Positions 17,212-27,857 are shown, numbered from the stretch's first letter. The stretch: 64,000 bases of DNA from Streptomyces cynarae (GCF_025642135.1 NZ_CP106793.1:2277001-2341000); one strand, 5' to 3'. Program-made: numbers and translations. The notes: generated by a model not told the origin, from the sequence alone.

Positions 17212-17234
17212 ACCGTAGAGGGCACCACTGACAA
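17212..17234 (-). promoter_or_regulatory. RecA-NDp/PafBC-type promoter of the MFS gene
   Basis: On the minus strand: TTGTCAGTG (17226-17234), 8 nt, TACGGT (17212-17217). This matches the LexA-independent DNA-damage promoter consensus tTGTCRGtg-N8-TAnnnT described for mycobacteria. A leader of about 25 nt with a ribosome site leads to ATG 17181. Confidence 0.75.
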
Positions 17235-17415
17235 TCGGGCTGAGCTGCGGAAACAGGCCGCTGGGGACTCTTTGGAGCGCACCTGGGCGCGAGGCTGCCC
17301 CGGCCGCGCCAGCGCCGGGCCGCGGCCCGTTCGGGGGCCGTTCCGGCGGCACGCGCAACCGCGGTACCGAACGCGCACCGGCCAGGTGCGCGCAGGCACC
17401 CGGCCGGTTCAACTC

Positions 17416-17751
17416 CTAGATTTCGCCCCGCAGTTTGGCGAGCGCCTCGGCGAGGATCGCCTCGCCGTCCGCGTCGCTGCGCCGCTCCCGTACATACGCG
17501 AGGTGCGTCTTGTACGGCTCGGTGCGCGGCGGGTCCGGCGGGTTGTCCCGGTCCTGTCCGGCCGGGAAGCCGCAGCGGGGGCAGTCCCAGGTGTCGGGAA
17601 CCTGCGCGTCGCTGGCGAAGCTCGGCTGCGTCTCGTGCCCGTTGGAGCACCAGAAGGAGATGCGCAGACGCGGCGCGGACTCGCCGCGCTCGGCCTCGCC
17701 CATCGGCCCCGCCCCGACCCGGCTTCCTCGGATCGCGTTGCCACTTGCCAC
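17416..17751 (-). CDS. RbpA-family RNA polymerase-binding protein (probable RbpB paralogue)
   Basis: A 111-residue actinobacterial protein that binds RNA polymerase and the principal sigma factors and stabilises open complexes (family knowledge). It begins MASGNAIRGSRVGAG, matching the N-terminal RxxxGSR region. It has cysteines in WCSNGHE and WDCPRCG that could hold zinc, and a C-terminal RTHL-like helix (KTHLAYVRERRS) that corresponds to the sigma-interacting domain. Streptomyces have two RbpA-like proteins; from its position next to pgi/secG and its sequence I think this is the second one, but that is from memory. An overlapping frame of similar length is a shadow. Confidence 0.85.
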   Translation of the reverse strand: MASGNAIRGSRVGAGPMGEAERGESAPRLRISFWCSNGHETQPSFASDAQVPDTWDCPRCGFPAGQDRDNPPDPPRTEPYKTHLAYVRERRSDADGEAILAEALAKLRGEI

Positions 17752-17778
17752 GGTCGTAACTCCCTGCGTGATGGTGCC

Positions 17779-17805
17779 GCGAAGCGAGTCGGCGTTTCGC
17801 TTCGC
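17779..17805 (-). promoter_or_regulatory. leader hairpin upstream of the RbpA-like gene
   Basis: A perfect 9-bp stem (GCGAAGCGA / TCGCTTCGC, loop 9 nt) sits 28 bp upstream of the ATG at 17751. It is not followed by T residues and would fold in the 5' untranslated region. Its role is unknown; it could affect stability or translation. Confidence 0.35.
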
Positions 17806-17877
17806 TGCGAGCGCCTCAGTCTACGTAAGGCCCAACGCGCGTCCAGTGATGGGAGTTACCCCCGCCCCCAGACGCAA

Positions 17878-17922
17878 GCCCCATGATAGGCCGGGTCCGA
17901 AGACCCGTACCGAACATGGGGC
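17878..17922 (-). terminator. terminator of the pgk-tpiA-secG transcript
   Basis: Nested stems lie just after the secG stop: outer arms GCCCCATG (17878-17885) and CATGGGGC (17915-17922), inner arms GGGTC/GACCC (17893-17897, 17902-17906) around a CGAA tetraloop. A likely intrinsic terminator separates secG from the RbpA-like gene. Confidence 0.65.
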
Positions 17923-17971
17923 GTTACGTGCTTTATGTGCGTTTTACACGGTCTGCCGAAGCCGGCCGACG

Positions 17972-18208
17972 CTAGTGGTTGGTCTTCATCAGGATGCCGA
18001 GCACCACGATGCAGGCGAGCCAGAGCAGACCGATCACGACGGTGATCCGGTCGAGGTTGCGCTCGGCGACCGACGAGCCGCCGACGGAGGACTGCATGCC
18101 GCCACCGAACATGTCGGAGAGGCCGCCGCCCTTCCCCTTGTGCATCAGCACCAGCAGCATCAGCAACAGGCTGAAGACGATCAGGGCGATCGAAAACCCC
18201 AGAACCAC
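17972..18208 (-). CDS. secG: preprotein translocase subunit SecG
   Basis: Small membrane subunit of the SecYEG channel, 78 residues, with two membrane helices flanking the conserved MHKGKGGGLSDMFGGG and SSVGGSSVAERNLDR segments. I start it at GTG 18208 (reading MVLGFSIAL...), preceded by GAGGAAG about 12 nt upstream. The open frame extends 23 codons further but that part is low-complexity Arg/Pro and unlike SecG. It follows tpiA on the same strand with a 98-bp gap. Confidence 0.94.
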   Translation of the reverse strand: MVLGFSIALIVFSLLLMLLVLMHKGKGGGLSDMFGGGMQSSVGGSSVAERNLDRITVVIGLLWLACIVVLGILMKTNH

Positions 18209-18306
18209 GGCTGGACCAACTTCCTCGGACTCGGATGGACGACGGGGGCGGGGTGGCAGGCCACCTCGCCCCCGCAAGGGTACGACGGATCGCCCCTAAG
18301 ACACAC

Positions 18307-19083
18307 TCACTGGTCGCGGAAGCGGACGATCTTGACGAACTCGTCGGCGTCGAGCGAGGCGCCGCCGACCAGCGCGCCGTCGATGTCCGGCTTCGCCATG
18401 ATCTCGGCGACGTTGCCGGACTTCACCGAGCCGCCGTACTGGATGCGCACCTTGTCGGCCACATCCTGGGAGTACAGCTCGGCGATCTTGCCGCGGATCG
18501 CCGCGCAGACCTCCTGCGCCTCGTCGGAGCCGCAGACCTTGCCGGTCCCGATGGCCCAGACGGGCTCGTAGGCGATCACGATGCTCTCGGCCTGCTCGGC
18601 CGGGAGGTCCTTCAGACCGCCCTCGACCTGGGCGAGCGTGTGGGTGACGTGATCCCCCGCCTCGCGGACCTCCAACTCCTCGCCGACGCACAGGATCGGG
18701 GTCAGGCCGTGCTTGTAGGCGGCCTTGACCTTGGCGTTCACAAGATCGTCGCTCTCGCCGTGGTACTGGCGGCGCTCGGAGTGCCCGATCACCACGTAGG
18801 TGCACTTCAGCTTGGCCAGCATGGAGCCCGAGATCTCACCGGTGTAGGCACCGGAGTCGTGCGCCGAGAGGTCCTGGGCACCGTACTTGATCTTGAGCTT
18901 GTCCCCGTCGACCAGGGTCTGCACGGAGCGGAGGTCCGTGAAGGGCGGCAGGACGGCGACCTCGACGGCCTCGTAGTCCTTGTCCGCGAGGGCGAAGGCG
19001 AGCTTCTGGACGTGGGCGATGGCCTCGAGGTGGTTGAGGTTCATCTTCCAGTTGCCCGCCATCAGCGGCGTGCGCGTGCTCAA
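18307..19083 (-). CDS. tpiA: triosephosphate isomerase
   Basis: It interconverts dihydroxyacetone phosphate and glyceraldehyde 3-phosphate. 258 residues, with NWKMN (Lys13), GHSERR (catalytic His101) and AYEPVWAIG (catalytic Glu173). The start is TTG at 19083, chosen because GGAGG lies 9 nt upstream and no ATG precedes the conserved TPLMAGNWK. It lies 3 bp after pgk, so the two are surely cotranscribed. Confidence 0.97.
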   Translation of the reverse strand: MSTRTPLMAGNWKMNLNHLEAIAHVQKLAFALADKDYEAVEVAVLPPFTDLRSVQTLVDGDKLKIKYGAQDLSAHDSGAYTGEISGSMLAKLKCTYVVIGHSERRQYHGESDDLVNAKVKAAYKHGLTPILCVGEELEVREAGDHVTHTLAQVEGGLKDLPAEQAESIVIAYEPVWAIGTGKVCGSDEAQEVCAAIRGKIAELYSQDVADKVRIQYGGSVKSGNVAEIMAKPDIDGALVGGASLDADEFVKIVRFRDQ

Positions 19084-19086
19084 GGT

Positions 19087-20298
19087 TCAGTCCTCCAGTG
19101 CGGCGAGGCCGGGGAGCGTCTTGCCCTCGAGGTACTCGAGGGAGGCGCCGCCACCGGTCGAGATGTGACCGAATGCCGATTCGTCGAATCCCAGGATGCG
19201 GACGGCAGCGGCGGAGTCGCCGCCGCCGACCACGGTGAAGCCCTGGGAGTCGACGAGGGCCTGGGCGACCGCCTTGGTGCCCTCGGCGAAGTCGGGGTGC
19301 TCGAAGACGCCCATCGGACCGTTCCAGAAGACGGTGGCCGCGTCGGCGAGCTTCGAGGCGTACAGCTTGCGGGTCTCCGGACCGATGTCCAGGCCCTCCT
19401 GGTCGGCCGGGATCGCGTCCGCGGCGACGGCGGTGGGGTTGGCCGGGGCCTTCGTCTTCAGGTCCGGGAAGTCGGGCGAGACCAGGGCGTCGACGGGCAG
19501 GACCAGCTCGACGCCGGTCTTCTCGGCGCGCTCGATGTATTCCTGGACGGCCGGGACCTGGTCCTCCTGCAGCAGCGACTTGCCGACCTCGTAGCCCTTG
19601 GCCTTGAGGAAGGTGTACGCCATGCCGCCGCCGACGAGGAGGCGGTCGGCCTTGCCGAGCAGTTGGTCGATGACGGCCAGCTTGTCGGAGACCTTGGCAC
19701 CGCCGAGAGCGACGACGTAGGGCCGCTGGACGTCCTCGGTGAGCTTCTTCAGGACGCCGACCTCGGTGGCGATGAGGTAGCCGGCGTAGTGCGGCAGCCG
19801 GGCCGGGAGGTCGTAGACGGAGGCGTGCTTGCGGTGGACCGCGCCGAAGCCGTCGCTCACGTACACATCGGCGAGGGCGGCGAGCTGGTCGGCGAACTCG
19901 CCGCGCTCGGTGTCGTCCTTGGACGTCTCGCCGGGGTTGAAGCGCAGGTTCTCGATGACCGCGACCTGACCCGGCTGCAGGCCGTCGACCGCGTCGTGGG
20001 CGGCGGGGCCGACGGTGTCCTGGGCGAACGCCACGGGCGCACCGAGGAGTTCACCGAGGCGCTCGGCGGCGGGCAGCAGGGAGAAGGCCGGGTCCGGGGC
20101 GCCCTTGGGGCGGCCCAGGTGGGAGGCGACGACCACCTTGGCGCCCGCCTCGGCGAGGGCCTTGACCGTGGGCAGGACGGCACGGATGCGGCCGTCGTCG
20201 GTGATGAGGCCGTCGGCGAGCGGCACGTTGAGGTCGGCGCGGACGAAGACCCGCTTGTTGTCCACGCCTTCGGAGAGAAGTTCGTCGATCGTCTTCAT
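19087..20298 (-). CDS. pgk: phosphoglycerate kinase
   Basis: It transfers the acyl phosphate of 1,3-bisphosphoglycerate to ADP in glycolysis. 403 residues; N-terminal RVFVRADLNVPL, HLGRPKG substrate-binding motif and the C-terminal GGGDSAAAV nucleotide loop are all present. ATG 20298 follows CAGGAGT. It starts a pgk-tpiA-secG unit. A strong terminator (20408-20447) separates it from gap, so it probably has its own promoter in the 108 bp between. Confidence 0.97.
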   Translation of the reverse strand: MKTIDELLSEGVDNKRVFVRADLNVPLADGLITDDGRIRAVLPTVKALAEAGAKVVVASHLGRPKGAPDPAFSLLPAAERLGELLGAPVAFAQDTVGPAAHDAVDGLQPGQVAVIENLRFNPGETSKDDTERGEFADQLAALADVYVSDGFGAVHRKHASVYDLPARLPHYAGYLIATEVGVLKKLTEDVQRPYVVALGGAKVSDKLAVIDQLLGKADRLLVGGGMAYTFLKAKGYEVGKSLLQEDQVPAVQEYIERAEKTGVELVLPVDALVSPDFPDLKTKAPANPTAVAADAIPADQEGLDIGPETRKLYASKLADAATVFWNGPMGVFEHPDFAEGTKAVAQALVDSQGFTVVGGGDSAAAVRILGFDESAFGHISTGGGASLEYLEGKTLPGLAALED

Positions 20299-20407
20299 GG
20301 GTCGGACTCCTGGGGAAAGCTCTTGATCGTACGAGGGCTGATCGGTCCGGACGGCCGGTCCGGGGCCGATCGATCCGTGGGCGCGCCGGGGCTCGCCGCA
20401 CGTGCGT

Positions 20408-20447
20408 CAGGGCTCGGGCAGCGCGACCGTGCGCTGCCCGAGCCCTG
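20408..20447 (-). terminator. terminator between gap and pgk
   Basis: A perfect 17-bp stem (20408-20424 / 20431-20447) closes on the loop GACCGT, directly after the gap stop codon. It should end most gap transcripts before pgk and allow gap to be expressed at a different level. Confidence 0.88.
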
Positions 20448-20476
20448 CTACCGCATGGGATGCCTGCTTGAAGCGA

Positions 20477-21550
<1,074 letters not shown>

Positions 21551-21555
21551 CTACG

Positions 21556-21580
21556 ACCCTACCTCCCTGAGGCTGCCGTG
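21556..21580 (-). promoter_or_regulatory. candidate gap promoter
   Basis: The minus strand carries TAGGGT (21556-21561), a common Streptomyces -10 sequence, about 70 bp upstream of the gap GTG. A weak GTCACC-like -35 lies about 18 nt further upstream (about 21580-21585). The long leader has no recognisable riboswitch. Confidence 0.35.
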
Positions 21581-21608
21581 GTGACATCGAGATGCCTCAT
21601 ACACGGCA

Positions 21609-21646
21609 GGGCGGTCCGTACCCGCCAGTAGGGGTACGGACCGCCC
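21609..21646 (-). terminator. terminator of the M14 peptidase gene
   Basis: A perfect 15-bp stem (GGGCGGTCCGTACCC at 21609-21623 and its complement at 21632-21646) with an 8-nt loop lies 63 bp past the stop of the carboxypeptidase gene. Confidence 0.8.
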
Positions 21647-21709
21647 GGGCACAAGGGCCCCGCCACTCGTTCCGGTGACACAGGACCAACTGCCGTTGAC
21701 TACCGGCCG

Positions 21710-24664
21710 TCAGAGGCCGAGCGCGTTGAGTGCCTTGCCGATCAGGGCCGTCCGGCCGGCCGCGGAGGTCAGGTGCTCCAGGCCGAAGCCGAGCAGCACC
21801 GTGCGGTCCGTGGTGACGGCTCCGTAGGTGCTGAACAGGGTTCCGGTGCGCGCCCAGTCCTTGAGGACGGCCGGGCTGCCGGCCGGCGGTCCCGCCACGT
21901 GCCAGGCTCCGAGGGCCGTCTCGAAGCCCTCCGTCTCGACGGCCGTGCCGCCGACGACGAGCGAGGCCTCGTCGGCGAGGACGCCGTGGCCGCCGGTGCC
22001 CGGGTCGGTGATGTAGCTCAGCGAGACCTCGACCGTCTTCCCCGCGTACGCGCTCAGGTCGAAGCTCACCTGCTGCCAGCCGTTGGACGCGCCGGTCAGG
22101 CTGTGCCACGCGCCGGTGGTGCCCTTCGCGCTGCAGCCGCCCGACGCCACGGTCAGATAGTGCTTGAGCCAGGGGTGCTCGCCCACCAGGAACCCGGCCT
22201 CGCAGTCCGCCGGCACGGCGTCGCTCGTGGCGCCGCCGGCCTCCGGCAGCGTGGTCCAGTCGTCGGCTCCGGCGGTGTGGACCTCGACCACGGCGTGGTC
22301 GTAGCCCGGTTCGGTGTCCCACAGCAGCCGGGTGCGCAGGGCGGGTGCGTCGGCCGCGGTCACCTTGGTGAGGTCGACGGTGCGCGTGAGCCGCTTGTAG
22401 GCGTTGTCGGTGTGGGCGGCCGCGGCCATGTACGAGCCCGCGTAGGGCTGGTACGGGTTGGCCGCCCCGGTGAACAGGCCCGCCCCCGCACTGGCGAACT
22501 GCGGGTACTTGTCCGCGGGCAGTTCCTCGGAGGTGACGCCGTACGCCCCGGCCTTGTCCAGCGGGTTGCCGGGCGCGCCGCCGAGTCCCGCGGTGAAGCC
22601 GCCGAGCTTGCCGGAGCCGGCGAAGCCGGTGACCCCCGGCGCCGCCGTACGCGAGTAGGCGCCGAGGTAGTACTGGCTGAAGTCGTCCGAGAGGTTGCCG
22701 TCGCCGAGGTCGACGGTACCGCCCGCCTGCTCCCCCGCCTCGATCAGCTTGCCGCCCTCGTTGAGGTAGGCGCGCAACTGGAGCTGGGTGGCATTGCCGG
22801 GGACGCTGGCGCCCGTGTAGTGGACGACCGCCTTGAAGTGGTGGAGCACCCCGAGCGCGTCGGGCGCGCCCTGGGTGGCGACGTCCCAGACGATCGCCTT
22901 GCGGCCCGCTGTCTTCAGGGCGTCGACGTAGGTCTGGGCCTGGGTGGCCTTGGCGCCCTCCTCGGCGAGGACGAGGACGTCCGCCTTCGGCCGCTCGGCC
23001 ACGGTGTAGGTGAAGTGCTTGCCGGCCGTCTTCCGCCCTCCGCGGGTCTCGCCGGTGAACCAGACCTCGACCTTGTCGCCCGGGTGGCCGCCTCGGACCT
23101 TGGCCCGGTACTCGTCGAAGTAGAGGTTGTCGTCGCCTCCGTAGGTCTTGCCGCCCTTCCAGGGCCTGAGCGCCCGGCTCTCGACGCGGCCTCCGTTGAC
23201 GCGGTACTTCAGCTGCTTGTCGCGTACGGACTTCCGGACGACGACGGAGACCTCCTGGTCGGCGCCGCGCGCGTAGGAGGTGGAGAACGTCGACGGGGTG
23301 AAGTCGGGTGCGTCGATGCCGACCGAGGAGGACGGCCGGTCCGGGTGGGAGGCGGTCTCGGCGACGGAGAGCGCGAACGGGATGTTCTTCTGGAACTCCT
23401 GCCGGATCAGCTTCTCGTCGTCGGGGAAGTTGAAGACGGACTCGCAGTCGGCGGCGTTCCAGGCGTCGTTCGGGTCGATGCCGGACGCGGTCTGGCAGGT
23501 GGACATCTCGGGGGTGAACATCGCCATGCCATTGACGTTCGACGCGTGGCCGTCCGCCTCGCCGTTGGTGGTGTACAGCTCCGAGGAGACCTGCGAGCGG
23601 TAGCCGGGGATCGCGGGCTTGTCCGGGGTGCCGGCCAGCGCCTTGTAGAGGACGTCGTCGGGGGTCGGGGTCGCCACCTGCCAGCCGACGCCGTAGAGGA
23701 GCAGTTCGGCGGCGGAGTGGTAGTTGATGCCGTACCTGAATCCGATGCGCTTCTCGAAGCTGTCGAGCGCCCGGGTCTCGGGCTCGGACTGGGGGCTCGC
23801 GCCGCGGTAGGTCTCGCTGGTGGGCAGGGGGGACGAACCCTCGTCGTCGTAGCCCCACTTGTAGGCGAAGTTGCGGTTGAGGTCGACCCCGTCGCCGACG
23901 CCGATCACGCCGTCGCCGTTGACGTCCCGCAGGTTCTTGCGCCACAGACGGGTGCTCGGGTCCTTGAACGTGTAGTCGTAGCCGTCCGGGTTGGCCGAGA
24001 GGACGAACCACAGTTCGCTGGAATCGACGATCTTTCTGATGCGCTTGTCGGTGGTGTAGTGGTCCAGGTAGTAGTGCATCAGCCGGCGGGTCATCTCCGG
24101 AGTGATCCACTCGCGTGCGTGCTGGTTGGACATGTACAGCACGGAGGGCTTGGAGCCGTCCCTGGACTTCCTCGCGTTCCTGGTCAGTTTGAGCGCGAGA
24201 ATGTCCTGGCCGTTGATCGTCCTGCCGAGGGACACGACCTTGGTGAGGCCGGGGTGGGCCTGGCCCGTTCTGACGATCTCTTCCTTCAGACCGCCGCTGC
24301 CGCTGTACGGGCGGAACACGCCCTGTGCCGCGTTCTCGACGCGCGTCTCGGCCTTGGCCGACAGCGTGTGCTCGGTGAGGCGGACGCCCTGGTTCCTGAG
24401 CTTCCCGGCCTGCTTCTCGGTGAGGTAGACCTCGACGGTGCTCCTGCGGTTGCCGGTCACCTGTTCGCCGAGTTCGCGGCCGTCCTGGCCGGCCTCCAGC
24501 AGCAGGGGTATCTGCTTCTCGGTGACCTCGGCGCGGAAGACCCTGACCTCCTCCGGGTCGGGCCGGGAGGTCGTCCCGCTCTGCGCCTGGGCTATGGGTG
24601 CGAGGCCCGCTCCACCGAGCAGGAGTGTGCCGACAGCGAGGATCGATCTCGCTCTGTGTCTCAT
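21710..24664 (-). CDS. secreted M14 zinc carboxypeptidase
   Basis: An exported peptidase of 984 residues with a Sec signal peptide (cleavage near AQA, residue 27). A prodomain-like region (about 35-115) precedes the M14 catalytic domain. Zinc ligands are His182 and Glu185 in QHAREW and His316 in NYHS; the substrate-binding region contains NPDGY and DLNRNF; MFTPEMST carries the likely catalytic Glu. Within the catalytic domain, residues 247-261 (DVNGDGVIGVGDGVD) form a dockerin/EF-hand-like calcium loop. The C-terminal half contains beta-rich modules similar to immune-inhibitor-A-type domains (YAGKTVEVSLSYITDP). It is monocistronic. Confidence 0.92.
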   Translation of the reverse strand: MRHRARSILAVGTLLLGGAGLAPIAQAQSGTTSRPDPEEVRVFRAEVTEKQIPLLLEAGQDGRELGEQVTGNRRSTVEVYLTEKQAGKLRNQGVRLTEHTLSAKAETRVENAAQGVFRPYSGSGGLKEEIVRTGQAHPGLTKVVSLGRTINGQDILALKLTRNARKSRDGSKPSVLYMSNQHAREWITPEMTRRLMHYYLDHYTTDKRIRKIVDSSELWFVLSANPDGYDYTFKDPSTRLWRKNLRDVNGDGVIGVGDGVDLNRNFAYKWGYDDEGSSPLPTSETYRGASPQSEPETRALDSFEKRIGFRYGINYHSAAELLLYGVGWQVATPTPDDVLYKALAGTPDKPAIPGYRSQVSSELYTTNGEADGHASNVNGMAMFTPEMSTCQTASGIDPNDAWNAADCESVFNFPDDEKLIRQEFQKNIPFALSVAETASHPDRPSSSVGIDAPDFTPSTFSTSYARGADQEVSVVVRKSVRDKQLKYRVNGGRVESRALRPWKGGKTYGGDDNLYFDEYRAKVRGGHPGDKVEVWFTGETRGGRKTAGKHFTYTVAERPKADVLVLAEEGAKATQAQTYVDALKTAGRKAIVWDVATQGAPDALGVLHHFKAVVHYTGASVPGNATQLQLRAYLNEGGKLIEAGEQAGGTVDLGDGNLSDDFSQYYLGAYSRTAAPGVTGFAGSGKLGGFTAGLGGAPGNPLDKAGAYGVTSEELPADKYPQFASAGAGLFTGAANPYQPYAGSYMAAAAHTDNAYKRLTRTVDLTKVTAADAPALRTRLLWDTEPGYDHAVVEVHTAGADDWTTLPEAGGATSDAVPADCEAGFLVGEHPWLKHYLTVASGGCSAKGTTGAWHSLTGASNGWQQVSFDLSAYAGKTVEVSLSYITDPGTGGHGVLADEASLVVGGTAVETEGFETALGAWHVAGPPAGSPAVLKDWARTGTLFSTYGAVTTDRTVLLGFGLEHLTSAAGRTALIGKALNALGL

Positions 24665-24758
24665 GGATCCCCCTAGCGATGGTTCGCCACAGCGGCGAAT
24701 CAGCTGCCAGGCTCATGACAATCCATGATCGAGTCAAGGGCGCCTCCAGGACAGGCAA

Positions 24759-24799
24759 AGGCCGGTGGCGACGCCTCAAGCGGGCGCCGGCACCGGCCT
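24759..24799 (-). terminator. terminator of the uvrC-whiA operon
   Basis: The arms AGGCCGGTG (24759-24767) and CACCGGCCT (24791-24799) can pair, with further GC pairing inside the 23-nt loop. The hairpin begins 15 bp after the whiA stop codon. Confidence 0.6.
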
Positions 24800-24814
24800 G
24801 TTGGGCCTGCGGGG

Positions 24815-25804
24815 TCACCCCACCATGTTGTCCGCCATCTCCTCCGTGAGATTGGACTCCGTGCCCGGGATGCCGAGGTCGGCGGCGCGCTTGTCGGCCA
24901 TCGCCAGCAGTCGGCGGATACGGCCCGCGACCGCGTCCTTGGTCAGCGGCGGGTCGGCGAGGGCGCCCAACTCCTCCAGCGATGCCTGCTTGTGCTCCAT
25001 GCGCAGCCGGCCCGCGGCCGCGAGGTGCTCGGGGACCTCGTCGCCCAGGATCTCCAGGGCGCGCGCCACCCGTGCGCCGGCGGCGACCGCGGCGCGGGCC
25101 GAGCGGCGCAGGTTGGCGTCGTCGAAGTTGGCGAGGCGGTTGGCCGTGGCACGGACCTCGCGACGCATCCGCCGCTCCTCCCAGGCCAGCACGGACTCGT
25201 GCGCGCCGAGGCGGGTCAGCAGGGCGCCGATCGCGTCGCCGTCCCGTACGACCACCCGGTCCACGCCGCGCACCTCGCGGGCCTTCGCGGCGATCGACAG
25301 CCGCCGGGCGGCACCCACCAGGGCGAGCGCGGCCTCGGGGCCCGGGCAGGTGACCTCCAGGGACGAGGATCGGCCGGGCTCCGTCAGCGAGCCGTGCGCC
25401 AGGAACGCGCCGCGCCAGGCCGCCTCCGCGTCACACGTGGCCCCGGAGACCACCTGCGGGGGCAGGCCGCGGATCGGGCGGCCCCGGCCGTCGACGAGGC
25501 CGGTCTGGCGGGCGAGCTGGTCACCGCCCGCGACCACCCGCACCACGTAGCGGGAGCCGCGGCGCAGACCGCCGGGCGCCATCACGATCAGCTCGGAGCT
25601 GTGGCCGAAGATCTCCAGGATGTCCCGCTTGAGCCGCCGGGCCGCCATCGCGGTGTCCAGCTCCGCCTCGATCACGATGCGGCCGCTGACCAGGTGGAGT
25701 CCGCCCGCGAACCGCAGGATCGCCGAGACCTCCGCTTTTCTGCAGCAGGTCCGGGTGACGGGAAGCCGGGAGATCTCGTCCTTCACCGCTGCCGTCATCG
25801 CCAT
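24815..25804 (-). CDS. whiA: sporulation transcription regulator WhiA
   Basis: A DNA-binding protein required, with WhiB, for aerial hyphae to septate into spores. 329 residues: LAGLIDADG-like N-terminal domain and C-terminal helix-turn-helix with the conserved [21 protein letters not shown] segment. ATG 25804 lies about 10 nt after GGAAGG and overlaps the yvcK end by 10 bp. A second ATG at 25798 gives an exact ATGA overlap and is also possible. It is the last gene of the uvrC-rapZ-yvcK-whiA operon, an arrangement conserved in actinobacteria and firmicutes. Confidence 0.98.
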   Translation of the reverse strand: MAMTAAVKDEISRLPVTRTCCRKAEVSAILRFAGGLHLVSGRIVIEAELDTAMAARRLKRDILEIFGHSSELIVMAPGGLRRGSRYVVRVVAGGDQLARQTGLVDGRGRPIRGLPPQVVSGATCDAEAAWRGAFLAHGSLTEPGRSSSLEVTCPGPEAALALVGAARRLSIAAKAREVRGVDRVVVRDGDAIGALLTRLGAHESVLAWEERRMRREVRATANRLANFDDANLRRSARAAVAAGARVARALEILGDEVPEHLAAAGRLRMEHKQASLEELGALADPPLTKDAVAGRIRRLLAMADKRAADLGIPGTESNLTEEMADNMVG

Positions 25805-26838
25805 GGGCCGATCCTTCCATGCATCCGAAAAATACGGTCGTACGCGGCGGCCAACAGCTCTGGGTCGTGCCGCGGGGTTCCGTCGGTCCGGGCCACCGGG
25901 GCCAGCTCGACCGCGGCACCGAACCGCTGGGCGGCCTCGGTCAGCAAGGCGCGGTCGAGCACGGCGGCCTGGTCGGCCAACACCACATCCAGGGCGAGTT
26001 TAGGGGCGTGTCGTCCCAAAACCTCCAAATGACGCTGCGGGGAGAAGCCCTCTGTCTCTCCGGGTTGCGGGGCGAGGTTCAGGGAGAGGACCCGGCGCGC
26101 CTTCGTCTCGACGAGCGCGTCCAGGAGCTCGGGCACGAGCAGATGGGGGATCACCGAGGAGAACCAGGACCCGGGCCCGAGTACCACCCAGTCGGCGTCC
26201 AGGACCGCTTCGACGGCCTCCGGGACGGCGGGCGGGTCGTTCGGCACCAGGTGCACGGACTGCACCTCGCCCGGGGTGAGCGCGACGGTCGCCTGTCCCC
26301 GTACGGTGTCGATCTCGTCCGGGCGCTCCGGGTCGTGGCCCTTGACCAGCGCCTGGAGCTCCAGTGGCACGGCGGACATGGGCAGCACCCGGCCATGGGC
26401 ACCCAGCAGCCTGCCGACCAGGTCCAGGGCCTGGACATGGTCGCCGAGCTGCTCCCACAGGGCCACGATCAGCAGGTTGCCGACCGCGTGGTCGTGCAGG
26501 TCGCCCTTGGACTGGAAGCGGTGCTGGATGACGCGGGCCCAGGTCTGACCCCAGTCGTCGTCGCCGCACAGCGCGGCCAGCGCCTTGCGCAGGTCCCCGG
26601 GCGGGAGCACGCCCAGCTCGTCGCGCAGGCGCCCGCTGGAGCCGCCGTCGTCGGCGACGGTGACGACGGCCGTGAGGTCGCCGGTGATCCGCCGCAGCGC
26701 GGCGAGCGAGGCGGACAGGCCCATGCCGCCGCCGAGGGCGACCACCTTGGGCTGGGCACCACGGCGGCGCGCCCGGCCGCCACGGCCCTCGGGCACCACT
26801 CGGCGCAGCCTGCTCAGCCGCGGAGTACGTCCGGTCAC
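25795..26838 (-). CDS. yvcK: gluconeogenesis factor YvcK/CofD-like
   Basis: A 347-residue YvcK-family protein (nucleotide-sugar-binding, required in Bacillus for gluconeogenic growth and linked to cell-wall synthesis). The N-terminal [14 protein letters not shown] glycine loop and the [13 protein letters not shown] motif are clear, as is the PPGDLRKAL segment. The GTG start at 26838 overlaps the rapZ stop (GTGA). The 30 residues before the glycine loop are Arg-rich and variable. It is placed between rapZ and whiA. Confidence 0.95.
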   Translation of the reverse strand: MTGRTPRLSRLRRVVPEGRGGRARRRGAQPKVVALGGGMGLSASLAALRRITGDLTAVVTVADDGGSSGRLRDELGVLPPGDLRKALAALCGDDDWGQTWARVIQHRFQSKGDLHDHAVGNLLIVALWEQLGDHVQALDLVGRLLGAHGRVLPMSAVPLELQALVKGHDPERPDEIDTVRGQATVALTPGEVQSVHLVPNDPPAVPEAVEAVLDADWVVLGPGSWFSSVIPHLLVPELLDALVETKARRVLSLNLAPQPGETEGFSPQRHLEVLGRHAPKLALDVVLADQAAVLDRALLTEAAQRFGAAVELAPVARTDGTPRHDPELLAAAYDRIFRMHGRIGPWR

Positions 26839-27857
26839 TCGCGCCCCATGTCCCGGTGCACGACCACGGTCTCCACTCCCTCGGCGGCCAGGCGGGCGGC
26901 CAGCTTCTCCGACATGGCGACGGAGCGGTGCTTGCCGCCGGTGCAGCCGATGGCGATCGTCACGTAGCGCTTGCCCTCGCGGCGGTACCCGGCTGCGATC
27001 AGCCGCAGCAGCTCGGCGTAGCGGTCGAGGAACTCCTTGGCGCCGGGCTGGTTGAAGACGTACGCGGCCACCTCCTCGTTGAGGCCGGTGTAGGGGCGCA
27101 GCTCCGGGACCCAGTGCGGGTTGGGCAGGAAGCGCATGTCGGCGACGAGGTCGGCGTCCACCGGGAGGCCGTACTTGAAGCCGAAGGACATGACGGTGGC
27201 TCTCAGCTCGGGCTCCTCCTCCCCGGCGAACTGGGCGTCCATCTTGGCGCGCAGCTCGTGCACGTTCAGGCTGGAGGTGTCTATCACCAGGTCGGCGTCG
27301 CCCCGCAGCTCGCGCAGCAGCTCGCGCTCGGCGGCGATGCCGTCGACGATGCGGCCGTCGCCCTGGAGGGGGTGCGGACGGCGCACGGACTCGAAACGGC
27401 GCACCAGGGCCTCGTCGGAGGACTCCAGGAAGACGATCCTCCGGGTGACGTTCTTCGCCTCCAGGTCGGCCAGGGACTCGCGGAGGTTGTCGAAGAAGCG
27501 GCGGCCTCGCACGTCGACGACGACCGCGATCCGGGCGACGTTGCCCTGCGAGCGGGCGCCCAGTTCCACCATGGTGGGGATCAGGGCGGGCGGCAGGTTG
27601 TCGACGACGAACCAGCCGAGGTCCTCCAGACACTTGGCGGCCGTCGAACGGCCGGCGCCGGACATGCCGGAGATGATCACCAGCTCGGGGATGGCCGCCT
27701 CGGGGATCCCGGCCGTTTCACTGCCCGTACTCACCTGTGCTCCGTTGTCCTGGGCGGCCTGCTGCCGCCCCTGGTCCGCACCCGACTCCCTGGGACCCGG
27801 GCGATCCGGCTGGTTCAGCGCCGGTCGTTCTTCTGCGTGCTGGTCGTGCTCGGTCAT
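26835..27857 (-). CDS. rapZ: RNase adapter protein RapZ (YvcJ family)
   Basis: A P-loop nucleotide-binding protein of 340 residues, in Gram-negatives an adapter for RNase E in amino-sugar control. Its role in Streptomyces is not established. The N-terminal 50 residues are polar and variable, followed by the P-loop [10 protein letters not shown], where Arg replaces the usual Lys (also seen in other actinobacterial members), then WFVVDNLPP and the C-terminal [13 protein letters not shown] 27857 overlaps the uvrC stop (ATGA). Confidence 0.93.
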   Translation of the reverse strand: MTEHDQHAEERPALNQPDRPGPRESGADQGRQQAAQDNGAQVSTGSETAGIPEAAIPELVIISGMSGAGRSTAAKCLEDLGWFVVDNLPPALIPTMVELGARSQGNVARIAVVVDVRGRRFFDNLRESLADLEAKNVTRRIVFLESSDEALVRRFESVRRPHPLQGDGRIVDGIAAERELLRELRGDADLVIDTSSLNVHELRAKMDAQFAGEEEPELRATVMSFGFKYGLPVDADLVADMRFLPNPHWVPELRPYTGLNEEVAAYVFNQPGAKEFLDRYAELLRLIAAGYRREGKRYVTIAIGCTGGKHRSVAMSEKLAARLAAEGVETVVVHRDMGRE

